From: Rhizobium sp. R634
Lineage (GTDB): Bacteria; Pseudomonadota; Alphaproteobacteria; Rhizobiales; Rhizobiaceae
Length of the DNA stretch: 64,000 nt
Direction of reading: 5' to 3'
Assembly (NCBI RefSeq): GCF_002211305.1
Contig: NZ_LOKW01000029.1
Location: 238,763-302,762 of the forward strand
Shown: positions 1 through 7,828 of the stretch, piece by piece
Layout: the number at the start of each line of letters is the position of its first letter
How positions within the stretch are numbered: the stretch's first letter is position 1
Made by a program: the position numbers and the translations under genes
Notes under the pieces: model-generated
Database searches by the model: none
The model's input: only the letters and a program-made list of their open reading frames with translations
Told to the model about the DNA's origin: nothing

Positions 1-1112
1 TCGGGGAGGGGGCGGCGGATCTGGTTTCCATCGTCCGCGGCCAGATCGCCGACCCGCATCTCGCCAACAAGGCGCGTCTGGGAACGCCCGAGGATATAAG
101 AGGCTGTCTTTCCTGCAACCAGATGTGCTGGGGCCGCCGGTCGCGCGACTATTGGATCAGCTGTCTGATCAATCCTTCCGTCGGGCGCGAAGCGGAATGG
201 GGAGGCGACCGGTTCGAGCCTGTGGAAAATCCGCAATTCGTCCTGGTGGTCGGGGGAGGGCCGGCCGGCTTGGAAGCGGCTCGCGTGGCAGCCGAAAGAG
301 GCCATCGCGTCGTGCTGGCGGAAGCCTCGGACCGGCTTGGCGGCGCTTTCCGCCTAGCCGGCGAGCAGCCGCGGCGGGCGCAGATACTGGACCTCATCCG
401 GTGGTACGAGATCCGCTTCGAAAAACTCGGGGTCGAGGTGCGATTCAATAGCTATATCGAGGGCAGCGACGTCGCCGGCATCGGCGCCGACATGGTGATC
501 CTGGCGACCGGATCGCTGCCGCAGGATTCCGGCTTCCAGAAGGCCATGCCCGATCGACCGGCACTCGCCGGGATCGAGAGCGGAAACGTCTTCTCCGCCG
601 AAAGCGTCATGGCGCGTCAGGCAAGGCTCGGCAAACGTGTCATCCTGGTGGACGAGACCGGCGGCTGGAAGGGCTGCGGCACGGCCTGGAAACTCGCCGA
701 GCAGGGACACGAGGTCGTCCTCGTGACGCCCGATGCGCTTATCGGAAAGGAACTCCAGCGCACCTCCGCCGACGTTCCGTTGCGGCGGACCCTCAGCATG
801 CTCGGCGTCGAATTCCGGACGGAGGCCAGCATAGAAAGCTGGCAGGGAAATTCCGCGATCCTCGTCTCCCACCTGACGGGAAAGCGCGAGACGATCGACG
901 CCGACAGCCTCGTCTTCTCCACGACCAATGTCGCCGCAAACTGGCTCGCCCTGGAACTGGCGGAACTCGGCATTCCCTTCGTCGAAATCGGCGACGGCGT
1001 GGCGCCAAGACAGGCTCCCTATGCATTTTACGAGGGCCGGCGGGCCGGAATGGCGATCGGCGTCGAGAAAGAGGTGCGAAGCGGGCAGGTGCCGAAAATT
1101 TCCGTGGCATAA
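1..1112 (+). CDS. FAD/FMN-dependent oxidoreductase, TMADH / 2,4-dienoyl-CoA reductase family (C-terminal part, 5' cut by window edge)
   Basis: The reading frame is open from base 3, so the gene starts left of the window. The visible part begins with VRGQIADPHLANKAR, followed by a four-cysteine cluster in the pattern C-x2-C-x3-C-x11-C (CLSCNQMC, then a Cys before LINPS). This is the [4Fe-4S] site of trimethylamine dehydrogenase and 2,4-dienoyl-CoA reductase. Next come an FAD-binding GGGPAGLEAARVA motif and a second nucleotide-binding segment (RVILVDETGGWKGCGTAWKLA). In this family an N-terminal FMN TIM barrel, lying outside the window here, oxidises the substrate and passes electrons through the FeS cluster to FAD. 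The substrate cannot be read from this half. A hairpin terminator follows. Confidence 0.88.
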   Translation, partial: GEGAADLVSIVRGQIADPHLANKARLGTPEDIRGCLSCNQMCWGRRSRDYWISCLINPSVGREAEWGGDRFEPVENPQFVLVVGGGPAGLEAARVAAERGHRVVLAEASDRLGGAFRLAGEQPRRAQILDLIRWYEIRFEKLGVEVRFNSYIEGSDVAGIGADMVILATGSLPQDSGFQKAMPDRPALAGIESGNVFSAESVMARQARLGKRVILVDETGGWKGCGTAWKLAEQGHEVVLVTPDALIGKELQRTSADVPLRRTLSMLGVEFRTEASIESWQGNSAILVSHLTGKRETIDADSLVFSTTNVAANWLALELAELGIPFVEIGDGVAPRQAPYAFYEGRRAGMAIGVEKEVRSGQVPKISVA

Positions 1113-1123
1113 CCATATCCGAG

Positions 1124-1147
1124 GACGACCGCCGGCGCGCGGTCGTC
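1124..1147 (+). terminator. Probable hairpin terminator after the flavoenzyme gene
   Basis: A 9-bp perfect GC-rich stem (1124-1132 with 1139-1147) has a 6-nt loop and lies 11 bases after the stop codon. It is followed by TTGT rather than a long T run, so termination may be partial. Confidence 0.6.
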
Positions 1148-1242
1148 TTGTGCAGGACGGCGCAACTCAATAGGAAGGCGGGATCCGGCCCAGAGAAGAT
1201 ACGGGACCGGGCCTGATACTATTGATTTTGAAGGAGAATATA

Positions 1243-1485
1243 TTGCGCCGGGCCATTCAATTGCTGCTGACCGTCGTCATTGCATTCGCCGTGATCATCG
1301 GCTTCCGCTGGTACCGCTATGTCACCAATGTGGAAAGCCCGTATGATGAAGTCGGCATCGAGTTGAACAGCCGGATGCCCGGCCCGATCAACGCATGGGG
1401 ATGCGCCACCCTTCATGCGACGTTTGCCGGCGCCCTGCCGCCCTATGGCTGCCAGGATAACGCCGATGCGGGCAAGTGGCGGTAA
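1243..1485 (+). CDS. Small membrane-anchored hypothetical protein (80 aa)
   Basis: The TTG start at 1243 is chosen because AAGGAG lies at 1231-1236 with ideal spacing. The protein opens with an Arg-Arg and one hydrophobic helix (about residues 3-22, AIQLLLTVVIAFAVIIGF). It continues as a short soluble tail with two cysteines (WGCATL and YGCQD) that could form a disulphide outside the membrane. I recognise no family. The good ribosome site and the membrane helix suggest a real gene. It stands alone between the flavoenzyme and the carboxylase operon. Confidence 0.5.
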   Translation: MRRAIQLLLTVVIAFAVIIGFRWYRYVTNVESPYDEVGIELNSRMPGPINAWGCATLHATFAGALPPYGCQDNADAGKWR

Positions 1486-1802
1486 GCCCGAGACCCGTTA
1501 CATCCTCAAAGCCGCGCGGTGAATTCCGGATTGGCCGCGCGGCATACGACATCCGATCGGCACAAGCGACGGCATTCGTGGCGTGGCCATTGAAGCCGCC
1601 GACCGCGCTCAGACGAATGAAGGACCGGATGCCTTCGGGCGTTTTCAGCACGCCCATTTCGTCTTCGCGCCGTGACGTCCACCCGTCCATCAAAAGTTCG
1701 TCTGACCCCATCAGCCGACGCATCGTGCTACGAAAATCATAACGCCGGGCGATTTGAAACCTCAGGTCTGCGCGGTGGAATTTCGAAATTCCGAGCACGC
1801 AC
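1486..1802. other. Intergenic region before the carboxylase-lactamase operon
   Basis: There is no convincing gene here. The open frames on both strands lack a start context or recognisable protein features. The region should hold the promoter of the operon starting at 1803. It contains a perfect palindrome at 1777-1792 and an imperfect NAC-like site, ATA-N9-GAT, at 1739-1753. Confidence 0.5.
1777..1792. promoter_or_regulatory. 16-bp perfect palindrome just upstream of the biotin carrier gene
   Basis: GGAATTTCGAAATTCC reads identically on both strands and ends 10 bases before the ATG at 1803. No Shine-Dalgarno sequence is visible for that ATG. The dyad could be an operator or a small RNA hairpin affecting translation. 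No regulator is assigned. Confidence 0.4.
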
Positions 1803-2234
1803 ATGGACCTCTCGAAGATCAAGACGCTGATCGACTTTGTCGGCCGATCGAACATTACCGAGCTGACCGTGACGGAAAAGGACGTGACGGTTCGGATTTT
1901 CAGAACGTCTCCGGGGCAGGAGGCCGTGGCCGCGCTCCCGCAAGAGGCAGGATCGACGGACAGCCTTGTTCCCGATGCGTCTTCGAGCCTCGCGCACACC
2001 TCCCATGCGGTAAAGGCACCGGTTTTCGGCGTTCTGCACCGGGCGCCCGCGCCCGGGGAGCCGCCATTCGTCGCGATCGGCGACGAGGTGGAGGAGGGGC
2101 AGACGCTCTTCATCATCGAGGCGATGAAGGTCTTCAACAAGATCGCCGCGCCGCGGGCCGGACGCATCACGCGCCTGATCGAAATCGACGGCGGCGAGAT
2201 CGAGACCGGCGAGTTACTGGCGGAGATTGCCTGA
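1803..2234 (+). CDS. Biotin carboxyl carrier protein (AccB-like)
   Basis: The 143-residue protein has the usual layout: an N-terminal MDLSKIKTLIDFV segment, a variable linker (about 38-68) and a C-terminal biotinyl domain. The biotin acceptor is Lys109 in IIEAMKVFNKI. It should carry CO2 from the biotin carboxylase encoded next to it (the stop and start codons overlap in TGATG). Because this pair opens an operon with 5-oxoprolinase genes rather than accA/accD, it probably serves a lactam or urea-type carboxylation and not fatty acid synthesis. The start codon has no obvious ribosome site but fits the family N terminus. Confidence 0.88.
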   Translation: MDLSKIKTLIDFVGRSNITELTVTEKDVTVRIFRTSPGQEAVAALPQEAGSTDSLVPDASSSLAHTSHAVKAPVFGVLHRAPAPGEPPFVAIGDEVEEGQTLFIIEAMKVFNKIAAPRAGRITRLIEIDGGEIETGELLAEIA

Positions 2235-3628
2235 TGCCGGAAATCTCTAAACAAGCCGCCGCTGCCGGACGCCGCTTCGATACCGTGCTGATCGCCAATC
2301 GCGGCGAGATCGCCGCCCGGATAGAGCGCGCCTGCCGCGACCTCGGCCTGAAGACGGTCGCCATCTGCTCCGAGGCGGACAGGCAGGCGCCTTATATCAG
2401 GACCGCAGACGGTTTTCTTTGCATCGGCCCGTCGGCTGCGGGCAAGAGCTACCTCAACCAGGACGCGATCCTTCTCGCGGCACGCCTCACCGGCGCAGGC
2501 GCCATCCATCCCGGTTACGGTTTTCTGTCTGAGAACGCCGCATTCGCCGACGCGGTCGAAACGGCCGGGCTGGTCTTCATCGGTCCGACGTCTTCGTCGA
2601 TCGCGACGATGGGCGACAAGATCGCGGCCAAGCGGGCGATGATGGCGGCCGGCGTGCCCTGCGTTCCCGGCCCCGATACCGCGCTGCCTGACGACCCTGA
2701 TGCCATCGAGCGCATCGCGCTTGAGATCGGCTATCCTGTCATCGTCAAGGCGTCGGGCGGCGGCGGCGGGCGCGGCATGCGCGTCGTGCCGGAAGCCGGC
2801 CAGCTGCAGGAAGCCATCGCGCTGACGCGGGAAGAGGCGCGCAAGGCCTTCGGCTCGCCCTCGCTCTACATGGAGAAATTCCTGGAGCATCCGCGCCACA
2901 TCGAGATCCAGGTTCTTTGCGACGATCACGGCAATGCCGTGTGGCTGGGGCATCGCGACTGCTCCATGCAGCGCCGCCATCAGAAGGTGGTGGAGGAAGC
3001 ACCGGCGCCGGGGATCGCGCCCGATGTCATCCAGCCGGTCGGCATGGCATGCGTCGAGGCCTGCCGCCAGGTCGGCTACCGGGGCGTCGGAACCTTCGAA
3101 TTCCTCTATGAAAACGGCGCTTTCTATTTCATCGAAATGAACACGCGGCTCCAGGTCGAGCACCCCGTCACCGAAATGACGAGCGGGCTCGACATCGTCC
3201 AGGCGCAAATCAAGGCGGCCCAGGGGGAGGTTCTGGATCTTGCTCAGGACGATGTGGCATGCGAGGGCCATTCCTTCGAATGCCGCATCAATGCCGAAGA
3301 TCCCGAAACCTTCCTGCCGTCGGCGGGTGTCATCACCCATCTGGCCTTGCCCCAGGGGCCGGACATCCGCGTCGATACGCATATCCATGCCGGCTATAAG
3401 GTTTCGCCCTATTACGACTCGCTGATCGCCAAGCTGATCGTGCATGCGCCGACGCGGGCAAAAGCCATGGCCAGGATGTGCGAAGCGCTTGCCGGCACGG
3501 AGATCGAGGGGATCGCCACCAATCTTCCCTTCCTCAAGGCGCTGTTCGAGGACCACGCTTTCGCGCGCGGCGAGACGGATATCCATTATCTCGAGCAGTG
3601 GCTGAAGCTGCGGAGGGCGGCGGCATGA
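2234..3628 (+). CDS. Biotin carboxylase (AccC-like)
   Basis: The protein has 464 residues, close to the usual 450. It begins with the N-terminal domain (VLIANRGEIAARIERACRDLGL) and continues with the ATP-grasp glycine loop (KASGGGGGRGMR) and EMNTRLQVEHPVTEMTSGLD near the active site. It carboxylates biotin on the carrier protein using ATP and bicarbonate. The ATG at 2234 overlaps the previous stop. The same frame is open further upstream, but that part overlaps the carrier gene and looks non-coding. No carboxyltransferase accA/accD is nearby. The PxpB/PxpC proteins downstream resemble the carboxyltransferase part of urea carboxylase, so they may be the acceptor half. Confidence 0.92.
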   Translation: MPEISKQAAAAGRRFDTVLIANRGEIAARIERACRDLGLKTVAICSEADRQAPYIRTADGFLCIGPSAAGKSYLNQDAILLAARLTGAGAIHPGYGFLSENAAFADAVETAGLVFIGPTSSSIATMGDKIAAKRAMMAAGVPCVPGPDTALPDDPDAIERIALEIGYPVIVKASGGGGGRGMRVVPEAGQLQEAIALTREEARKAFGSPSLYMEKFLEHPRHIEIQVLCDDHGNAVWLGHRDCSMQRRHQKVVEEAPAPGIAPDVIQPVGMACVEACRQVGYRGVGTFEFLYENGAFYFIEMNTRLQVEHPVTEMTSGLDIVQAQIKAAQGEVLDLAQDDVACEGHSFECRINAEDPETFLPSAGVITHLALPQGPDIRVDTHIHAGYKVSPYYDSLIAKLIVHAPTRAKAMARMCEALAGTEIEGIATNLPFLKALFEDHAFARGETDIHYLEQWLKLRRAAA

Positions 3629-4050
3629 GCGCGATCGACTTCAGCGATCCCGCCATCATCGCATCCCTGACCGAGGCGCTGACGGCCGCGGGCGTGGACG
3701 GGCTGGAGATCTCCCGGCCGGACGGACAGCTGCGCATCGTCATCTCAGGGGAGGGCGGCGCCCGCATCAGTTCGACGAAGCCGACGCCCCGCGCGCCACG
3801 CACCGGACCTGTCGTCGTGAAGGCACCGATAGCAGGACATTTCTCCGTCGAACATCCCGCCACTTCTGCGGCACCCCAAACTCTGCCGCGCTCCGTATCC
3901 GATGCCGATATCCTCGGCTTCATCAGGATAGGCCATGTGCTGCTTCCCCTTCGCGCCGGCCGCTCCGGTGTTTTGACCAAGCTGCTTGCCGAGCCCGGCG
4001 CGCTGATCGGCTTCGGTGACCCTCTGTTCGAAATCGAGTTCTCATCATGA
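3625..4050 (+). CDS. Degenerate biotinyl/lipoyl carrier-like protein lacking the acceptor lysine
   Basis: This 141-residue protein starts at an ATGA overlap with accC. Its C-terminal half follows a biotinyl domain: VVVKAPIAGHFS corresponds to the usual VKSPMVGTFY, and RSGVLTKLLAEPGALIGFGDPLFEIEF matches the last hammerhead strands. Where the EAMK motif should be, it reads RIGHVLLPL, so the acceptor Lys is replaced by His104. It therefore cannot be biotinylated at the normal place. It may be a structural subunit or allosteric partner of the carboxylase/PxpBC complex. The frame is intact and translationally coupled on both sides, which argues against decay. Confidence 0.75.
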   Translation: MSAIDFSDPAIIASLTEALTAAGVDGLEISRPDGQLRIVISGEGGARISSTKPTPRAPRTGPVVVKAPIAGHFSVEHPATSAAPQTLPRSVSDADILGFIRIGHVLLPLRAGRSGVLTKLLAEPGALIGFGDPLFEIEFSS

Positions 4051-4751
4051 TCGTCACGACGAACAGGCATGCGCAACGCGAGATCGTTCCGGCCACCCAA
4101 AGCCGGGCGCGGGTTTCCGCGATCGGTGCAAAGGCCTTCCTGCTCGAAGCGCCAGGCGATTTCGATCTTGCGGCGCAGCGGCGGATCTGGGCCCTGTCCC
4201 GGACCGTCAAGGGATGGGCGGAGCTTGCCGAGGATATTCCCGGGATGACCAACCTGCTGGCGATCTTCAAGCAGACGCCGGAAGATCCCGATGCCGCGGT
4301 CGCCCGCCTGCTTGAGGCGTGGGAGAATGCGCAGAGCATCGATCTCGAAGGCAAGACCATCGAAATTCCCGTCCATTACGGCGGCGAGCATGCGACCGAT
4401 CTTCCGGCCCTTTGCGATCTCTCGGGCCTCAGCGATCACGAGGTGGTGCGCCTCCATCATGAGGCGACCTACCGCGTTTTCGCCTTGGGCAGCGCGCCCG
4501 GTTTCGGTTATCTGCACGGCCTCGACCCGCGCATCTATATGCCGCGCAAGACCGTGCCCTCGCTGAAGATGGCCAAGGGCTGCGTGACCATCGGCGGCAT
4601 GCAGACCGGTGTCGCCATGCTGACCGGCCCCAACGGCTGGAATTCCATCGGTTTCGCGACGCTTGAGATGTTCGACCCCGCCTCGCCGAACCCTGCCATG
4701 ATGGCGCCGGGAGATACGGTGCGGTTCCTGCCGGCAAGGATCGAACTATGA
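4047..4751 (+). CDS. pxpB: 5-oxoprolinase subunit B (PxpB / KipI / allophanate hydrolase subunit 1 family)
   Basis: The 234-residue protein carries family hallmarks: EIPVHYGGEHATDLPALCDLSG in the middle, then GSAPGFGYLHGLDPRIYMPRK and a C-terminal PGDTVRFLP. With PxpC and PxpA it hydrolyses 5-oxoproline to glutamate using ATP. PxpB and PxpC are homologous to the carboxyltransferase domains of urea carboxylase. ATGA-type overlaps at both ends indicate coupled translation with its partners. Confidence 0.9.
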   Translation: MIVTTNRHAQREIVPATQSRARVSAIGAKAFLLEAPGDFDLAAQRRIWALSRTVKGWAELAEDIPGMTNLLAIFKQTPEDPDAAVARLLEAWENAQSIDLEGKTIEIPVHYGGEHATDLPALCDLSGLSDHEVVRLHHEATYRVFALGSAPGFGYLHGLDPRIYMPRKTVPSLKMAKGCVTIGGMQTGVAMLTGPNGWNSIGFATLEMFDPASPNPAMMAPGDTVRFLPARIEL

Positions 4752-5743
4752 TCGAGATCCTGGAAAGCGGCCCTTTCAACACGGTACAGGATCTGGGGCG
4801 GCCCGGTTATCGCGACATCGGCGTATCGGCGAGCGGCGCGATGGATCCGCTCGCGGTCCGGATCGGCAATAGTCTCGTCGGCAATGACGAGAGTGCGGCC
4901 GTGATTGAGGTGCAGACCTTCCCGTTCCGCCTGTGTTTCGAGCGGCGCACCGTCTTTGTCGTGACCGGCGCCGACGGCAATCCTCATCTTGACGGATCGG
5001 AGTTGCTGCCCTGGTGCGCCTATATGGCGGAGCCCGGACAGGTTCTCGAATTGAAGCAGCCGCCGCGGCTGGCGCGCGCCTATGTCTCCTTCGGCGGCGG
5101 GCTGGATATCCCTGTCGTCATGGGCTCGCGCAGCACGTCGCTGCGCGGCGGCTTCGGCGGCAATGCCGGCCGGCCGCTGGCGAAGGACGACCGGCTCACC
5201 GTCGGCGAGGATCTGGAGATTGCCATGCTGCCGGCCACGGGCCTTGCCGTTATCGAGCCGGCCGTGGCCCTGCGCGAGGTCTTCCCGGCTCCCGTCGACG
5301 GCGTATTGCCGATCCGCGCGCTGCCGGCCGGCGAGCATGATCTTTTCGCCGCGGACGGCGAAGCCTTCTGGAACCAGACCTGGCGGATTTCCTCCCGCAG
5401 CGACCGGACCGGCTACCGCCTGTCCGGCGAACCGGTCACGCCGACCGCATCGATCGAGATGCGCTCCCACGGCGTCGTGCCCGGGGTGATTCAGGTGCCG
5501 CCCGGCGGCGAACCCATCGTGCAGATGAGCGATGCGAATACCGCCGGCGGATATCCGAAGATCGCCGGCGTGATCGAATGTGATCTCTGGCGGCTCGGCC
5601 AGGCCCGCATCGGCGCCCGCCTGAAATTCGTCCGCTCGACGCATGCCGAGGCTCGGGCCGTGGAACAGGCTGTCGGCCGCTACGTCGAGGATGTCAGACA
5701 AACATGCGGGATGGTCAAACGCGCCCTGAAGGCGATGGCCTGA
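4748..5743 (+). CDS. pxpC: 5-oxoprolinase subunit C (PxpC / KipA / allophanate hydrolase subunit 2 family)
   Basis: The 331-residue, full-length protein starts with MIEILESGPFNTVQDLGRPG, the classic KipA N terminus, followed by SASGAMDPLA and later RSDRTGYRLSG and SHGVVPGVIQVPPGGEP. It forms the PxpBC complex that activates the lactam with ATP. It overlaps pxpB by 4 nt. pxpA follows after a 46-nt gap with its own strong ribosome site. Confidence 0.92.
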   Translation: MIEILESGPFNTVQDLGRPGYRDIGVSASGAMDPLAVRIGNSLVGNDESAAVIEVQTFPFRLCFERRTVFVVTGADGNPHLDGSELLPWCAYMAEPGQVLELKQPPRLARAYVSFGGGLDIPVVMGSRSTSLRGGFGGNAGRPLAKDDRLTVGEDLEIAMLPATGLAVIEPAVALREVFPAPVDGVLPIRALPAGEHDLFAADGEAFWNQTWRISSRSDRTGYRLSGEPVTPTASIEMRSHGVVPGVIQVPPGGEPIVQMSDANTAGGYPKIAGVIECDLWRLGQARIGARLKFVRSTHAEARAVEQAVGRYVEDVRQTCGMVKRALKAMA

Positions 5744-5789
5744 TGCGGACATGCAAGAATGAGCCCAAGGCCATCAGAAGGAGGAACTC

Positions 5790-6557
5790 ATGAAAATCGA
5801 TCTGAATTCCGACATGGGCGAAGGATTTGGTCCCTACCGGCTGTGCGACGACGAGGCGATGATGAAGATCGTCTCCTCGGCCAACATCGCCTGCGGCTTC
5901 CACGGCGGCGACCCCGACACGATGGGGCGGATGGTCCGGCTTGCGAAGTTAAACGGCGTCGGCATCGGCGCGCATCCCGGCCTGCCAGACCGGTTGGGCT
6001 TCGGCCGGCGCGAAATACCGTTCCAGGCGGACGAGCTTCGCCAGCAGATGCTCTACCAGCTCGGCGCCCTGATGGCGATTGCCAGAGCCGAGCGGGTCGC
6101 CGTCTCCCATATCAGCTTCCACGCCGCCATGGGCAACATGGTCAACCGCGACCCCGTCCTCGCAGACCTGATGATGGATGCGATCGCCACCGTCGACGCC
6201 AGTCTCGTCGTCTTCGTCACATCGGGCAGCGAGATTGAGCAGGCCGCGAAACGCGCGCGTCTGAAGACGCTGGCGCTTTTCCTCGCGGACCGGGCCTATG
6301 ATGCCGGCGGCAACCTCGTCGCGCGCGGGCTCCCTGGTGCCGTCATCAAGGACGAAGCCGCGGTACGCGCCCGGGTGCGGCAATTCCTGCTCAACGGGTC
6401 CGTCCGGACGATCGACGGAGCCGTAATCGCCATGCCGGCGCGCTCCATTCTCGTCCACAGCGACACGCCCGGCGCCCTCGAACTTGCCGGCATCGTGCGC
6501 GGCGAGATCGAAGCCACCGGCGCCACGCTCGCGCCCGCCACCGAACTCGCAGAATGA
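5790..6557 (+). CDS. pxpA: 5-oxoprolinase subunit A (PxpA, LamB/YcsF family)
   Basis: The 255-residue protein begins MKIDLNSDMGEGFG and has ANIACGFHGGDP, GAHPGLPDRLGFGRR and a C-terminal ILVHSDTPGA, all standard for LamB/YcsF. The start is preceded by AGGAGG-like sequence (AGAAGGAGGAACTC). PxpA completes the ATP-dependent 5-oxoprolinase. A close lactam, such as a substituted pyroglutamate, cannot be excluded as the real substrate. Confidence 0.92.
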   Translation: MKIDLNSDMGEGFGPYRLCDDEAMMKIVSSANIACGFHGGDPDTMGRMVRLAKLNGVGIGAHPGLPDRLGFGRREIPFQADELRQQMLYQLGALMAIARAERVAVSHISFHAAMGNMVNRDPVLADLMMDAIATVDASLVVFVTSGSEIEQAAKRARLKTLALFLADRAYDAGGNLVARGLPGAVIKDEAAVRARVRQFLLNGSVRTIDGAVIAMPARSILVHSDTPGALELAGIVRGEIEATGATLAPATELAE

Positions 6558-6619
6558 ATGCAATCCCGATCGCCTGCCGGCGGTCTATCACTCCAATCCC
6601 TCATCGAAGGACCACGTCG

Positions 6620-7822
6620 ATGTCCATCAAAGCCGACCGCCTGAAAAACGTCTCCATTTCAGCATCTGCCGCCATGACCCAGCGCGCCAGGGAACTGGCC
6701 GCCGAAGGGATCAAGGTCGTCAGCCTCTCCTCCGGCGAGCCGGATTTCCCCACCCCGGCACATGCGATCGAGGCGGCCCATGCGGCGGCACTTGCCGGCG
6801 ATACGAAATATCCGCCGATGGACGGCACGCCGGCGCTGAAGGCCGCCATCATCCGGAAGTTCAAGCGCGACAACAATCTCGACTACGACGCCAGCCAGAT
6901 CGTCGTCTCGGGCGGCGGCAAGCAGGTGATCTTCAACGCCATGCTGGCGACCTGCAATCCCGGTGACGAGGTGGTCATCCCCACACCTTCCTGGGTCAGC
7001 TATGCCGACATCGTCAAATTCGCCGGCGGCGTGCCGGTCGCCGTCCCCTGCCACGAAGAGACCGGCTTCAAGCTGCGTCCGGAGGATCTGGAAGCGGCGA
7101 TCACGCCGCGCACCAAATGGCTCTTCCTGAATTTCCCGAACAATCCGACCGGCGCTGCCTGCACCCGGGCGGAGATGACCGCCATCGCCGAGGTCATGCT
7201 GCGCCATCCCCATGTCTGGATCATGACTGACGACATCTACGAGCACCTCGTCTACGACGACTTCCAGTTCTGCACGATGGCGGAAGTCGAGCCGAGGCTC
7301 TACGACCGCGTCCTGACGATGAACGGTGTCTCCAAGGCTTACGCGATGACGGGCTGGCGGCTCGGCTTCTGCGCCGGCCCGAAGGATCTGATCTCGGCCG
7401 TCAGCAACGTCAACGGCCAGAATGGCGGCGGTATTGCGACGCTGACGCAGGCCGCGGCGACCGCAGCGCTCGACGGGCCTCAGGACCTCCTGAAGGAGCG
7501 CGCCGCGATCTACAAGAAAAGACGCGACTTCGTTCTCGACAGATTGTCGGAAGTGGAAGGTCTGCGCTGCCATAGACCGGAAGGCGCCTTCTACATCTAT
7601 CCCAACATGTCGGGGCTGATCGGCAAGACGAGCAAGGGCGGACGAAAGATCGAAACCGACGTCGATTTCGTCATGGCGCTGGTTGAAGAGCATCATGTCG
7701 CCACCGTGCAAGGCGCGGCTTACGGAATGAGCCCCTTCTTCCGCATTTCCTACGCCACGAGCATGGAAAAACTCGACGAAGGCTGCGCGCGCATAGCGCA
7801 ATTCTGCCGGGACATGCGCTGA
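6620..7822 (+). CDS. PLP-dependent aminotransferase, class I (aspartate aminotransferase-like)
   Basis: The 400-residue fold-type I enzyme contains SSGEPDFPTPAHAIEAA, FPNNPTGAACTRAEM, the PLP lysine region NGVSKAYAMTGWRLG and the C-terminal substrate-binding FFRISYA arginine. The ATG at 6620 is chosen over an upstream in-frame ATG (6554) because GAAGGA lies just before it and the upstream extension is not family-like. It probably converts the amino acid released by ring opening into a 2-oxo acid. A similar aminotransferase is encoded at 20980-22188 in the second module. Confidence 0.9.
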   Translation: MSIKADRLKNVSISASAAMTQRARELAAEGIKVVSLSSGEPDFPTPAHAIEAAHAAALAGDTKYPPMDGTPALKAAIIRKFKRDNNLDYDASQIVVSGGGKQVIFNAMLATCNPGDEVVIPTPSWVSYADIVKFAGGVPVAVPCHEETGFKLRPEDLEAAITPRTKWLFLNFPNNPTGAACTRAEMTAIAEVMLRHPHVWIMTDDIYEHLVYDDFQFCTMAEVEPRLYDRVLTMNGVSKAYAMTGWRLGFCAGPKDLISAVSNVNGQNGGGIATLTQAAATAALDGPQDLLKERAAIYKKRRDFVLDRLSEVEGLRCHRPEGAFYIYPNMSGLIGKTSKGGRKIETDVDFVMALVEEHHVATVQGAAYGMSPFFRISYATSMEKLDEGCARIAQFCRDMR

Positions 7823-7828
7823 CCGCTT

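Noticed and set aside
1476..1742. 88-residue plus-strand frame before the carboxylase operon
   Set aside because: It overlaps the end of the small membrane protein gene, lacks a ribosome site and has a compositional bias typical of non-coding DNA.
1739..1753. Possible NAC site upstream of the carboxylase operon
   Set aside because: It reads ATA-N9-GAT, so the second half-site is not met; kept only as a note.
1388..3586. Long minus-strand open frame (732 aa) opposite the biotin carrier and carboxylase genes
   Set aside because: It is antisense to two clear family members; its sequence is low-complexity, rich in Arg/Asp/Gly, as expected from high-GC antisense frames.
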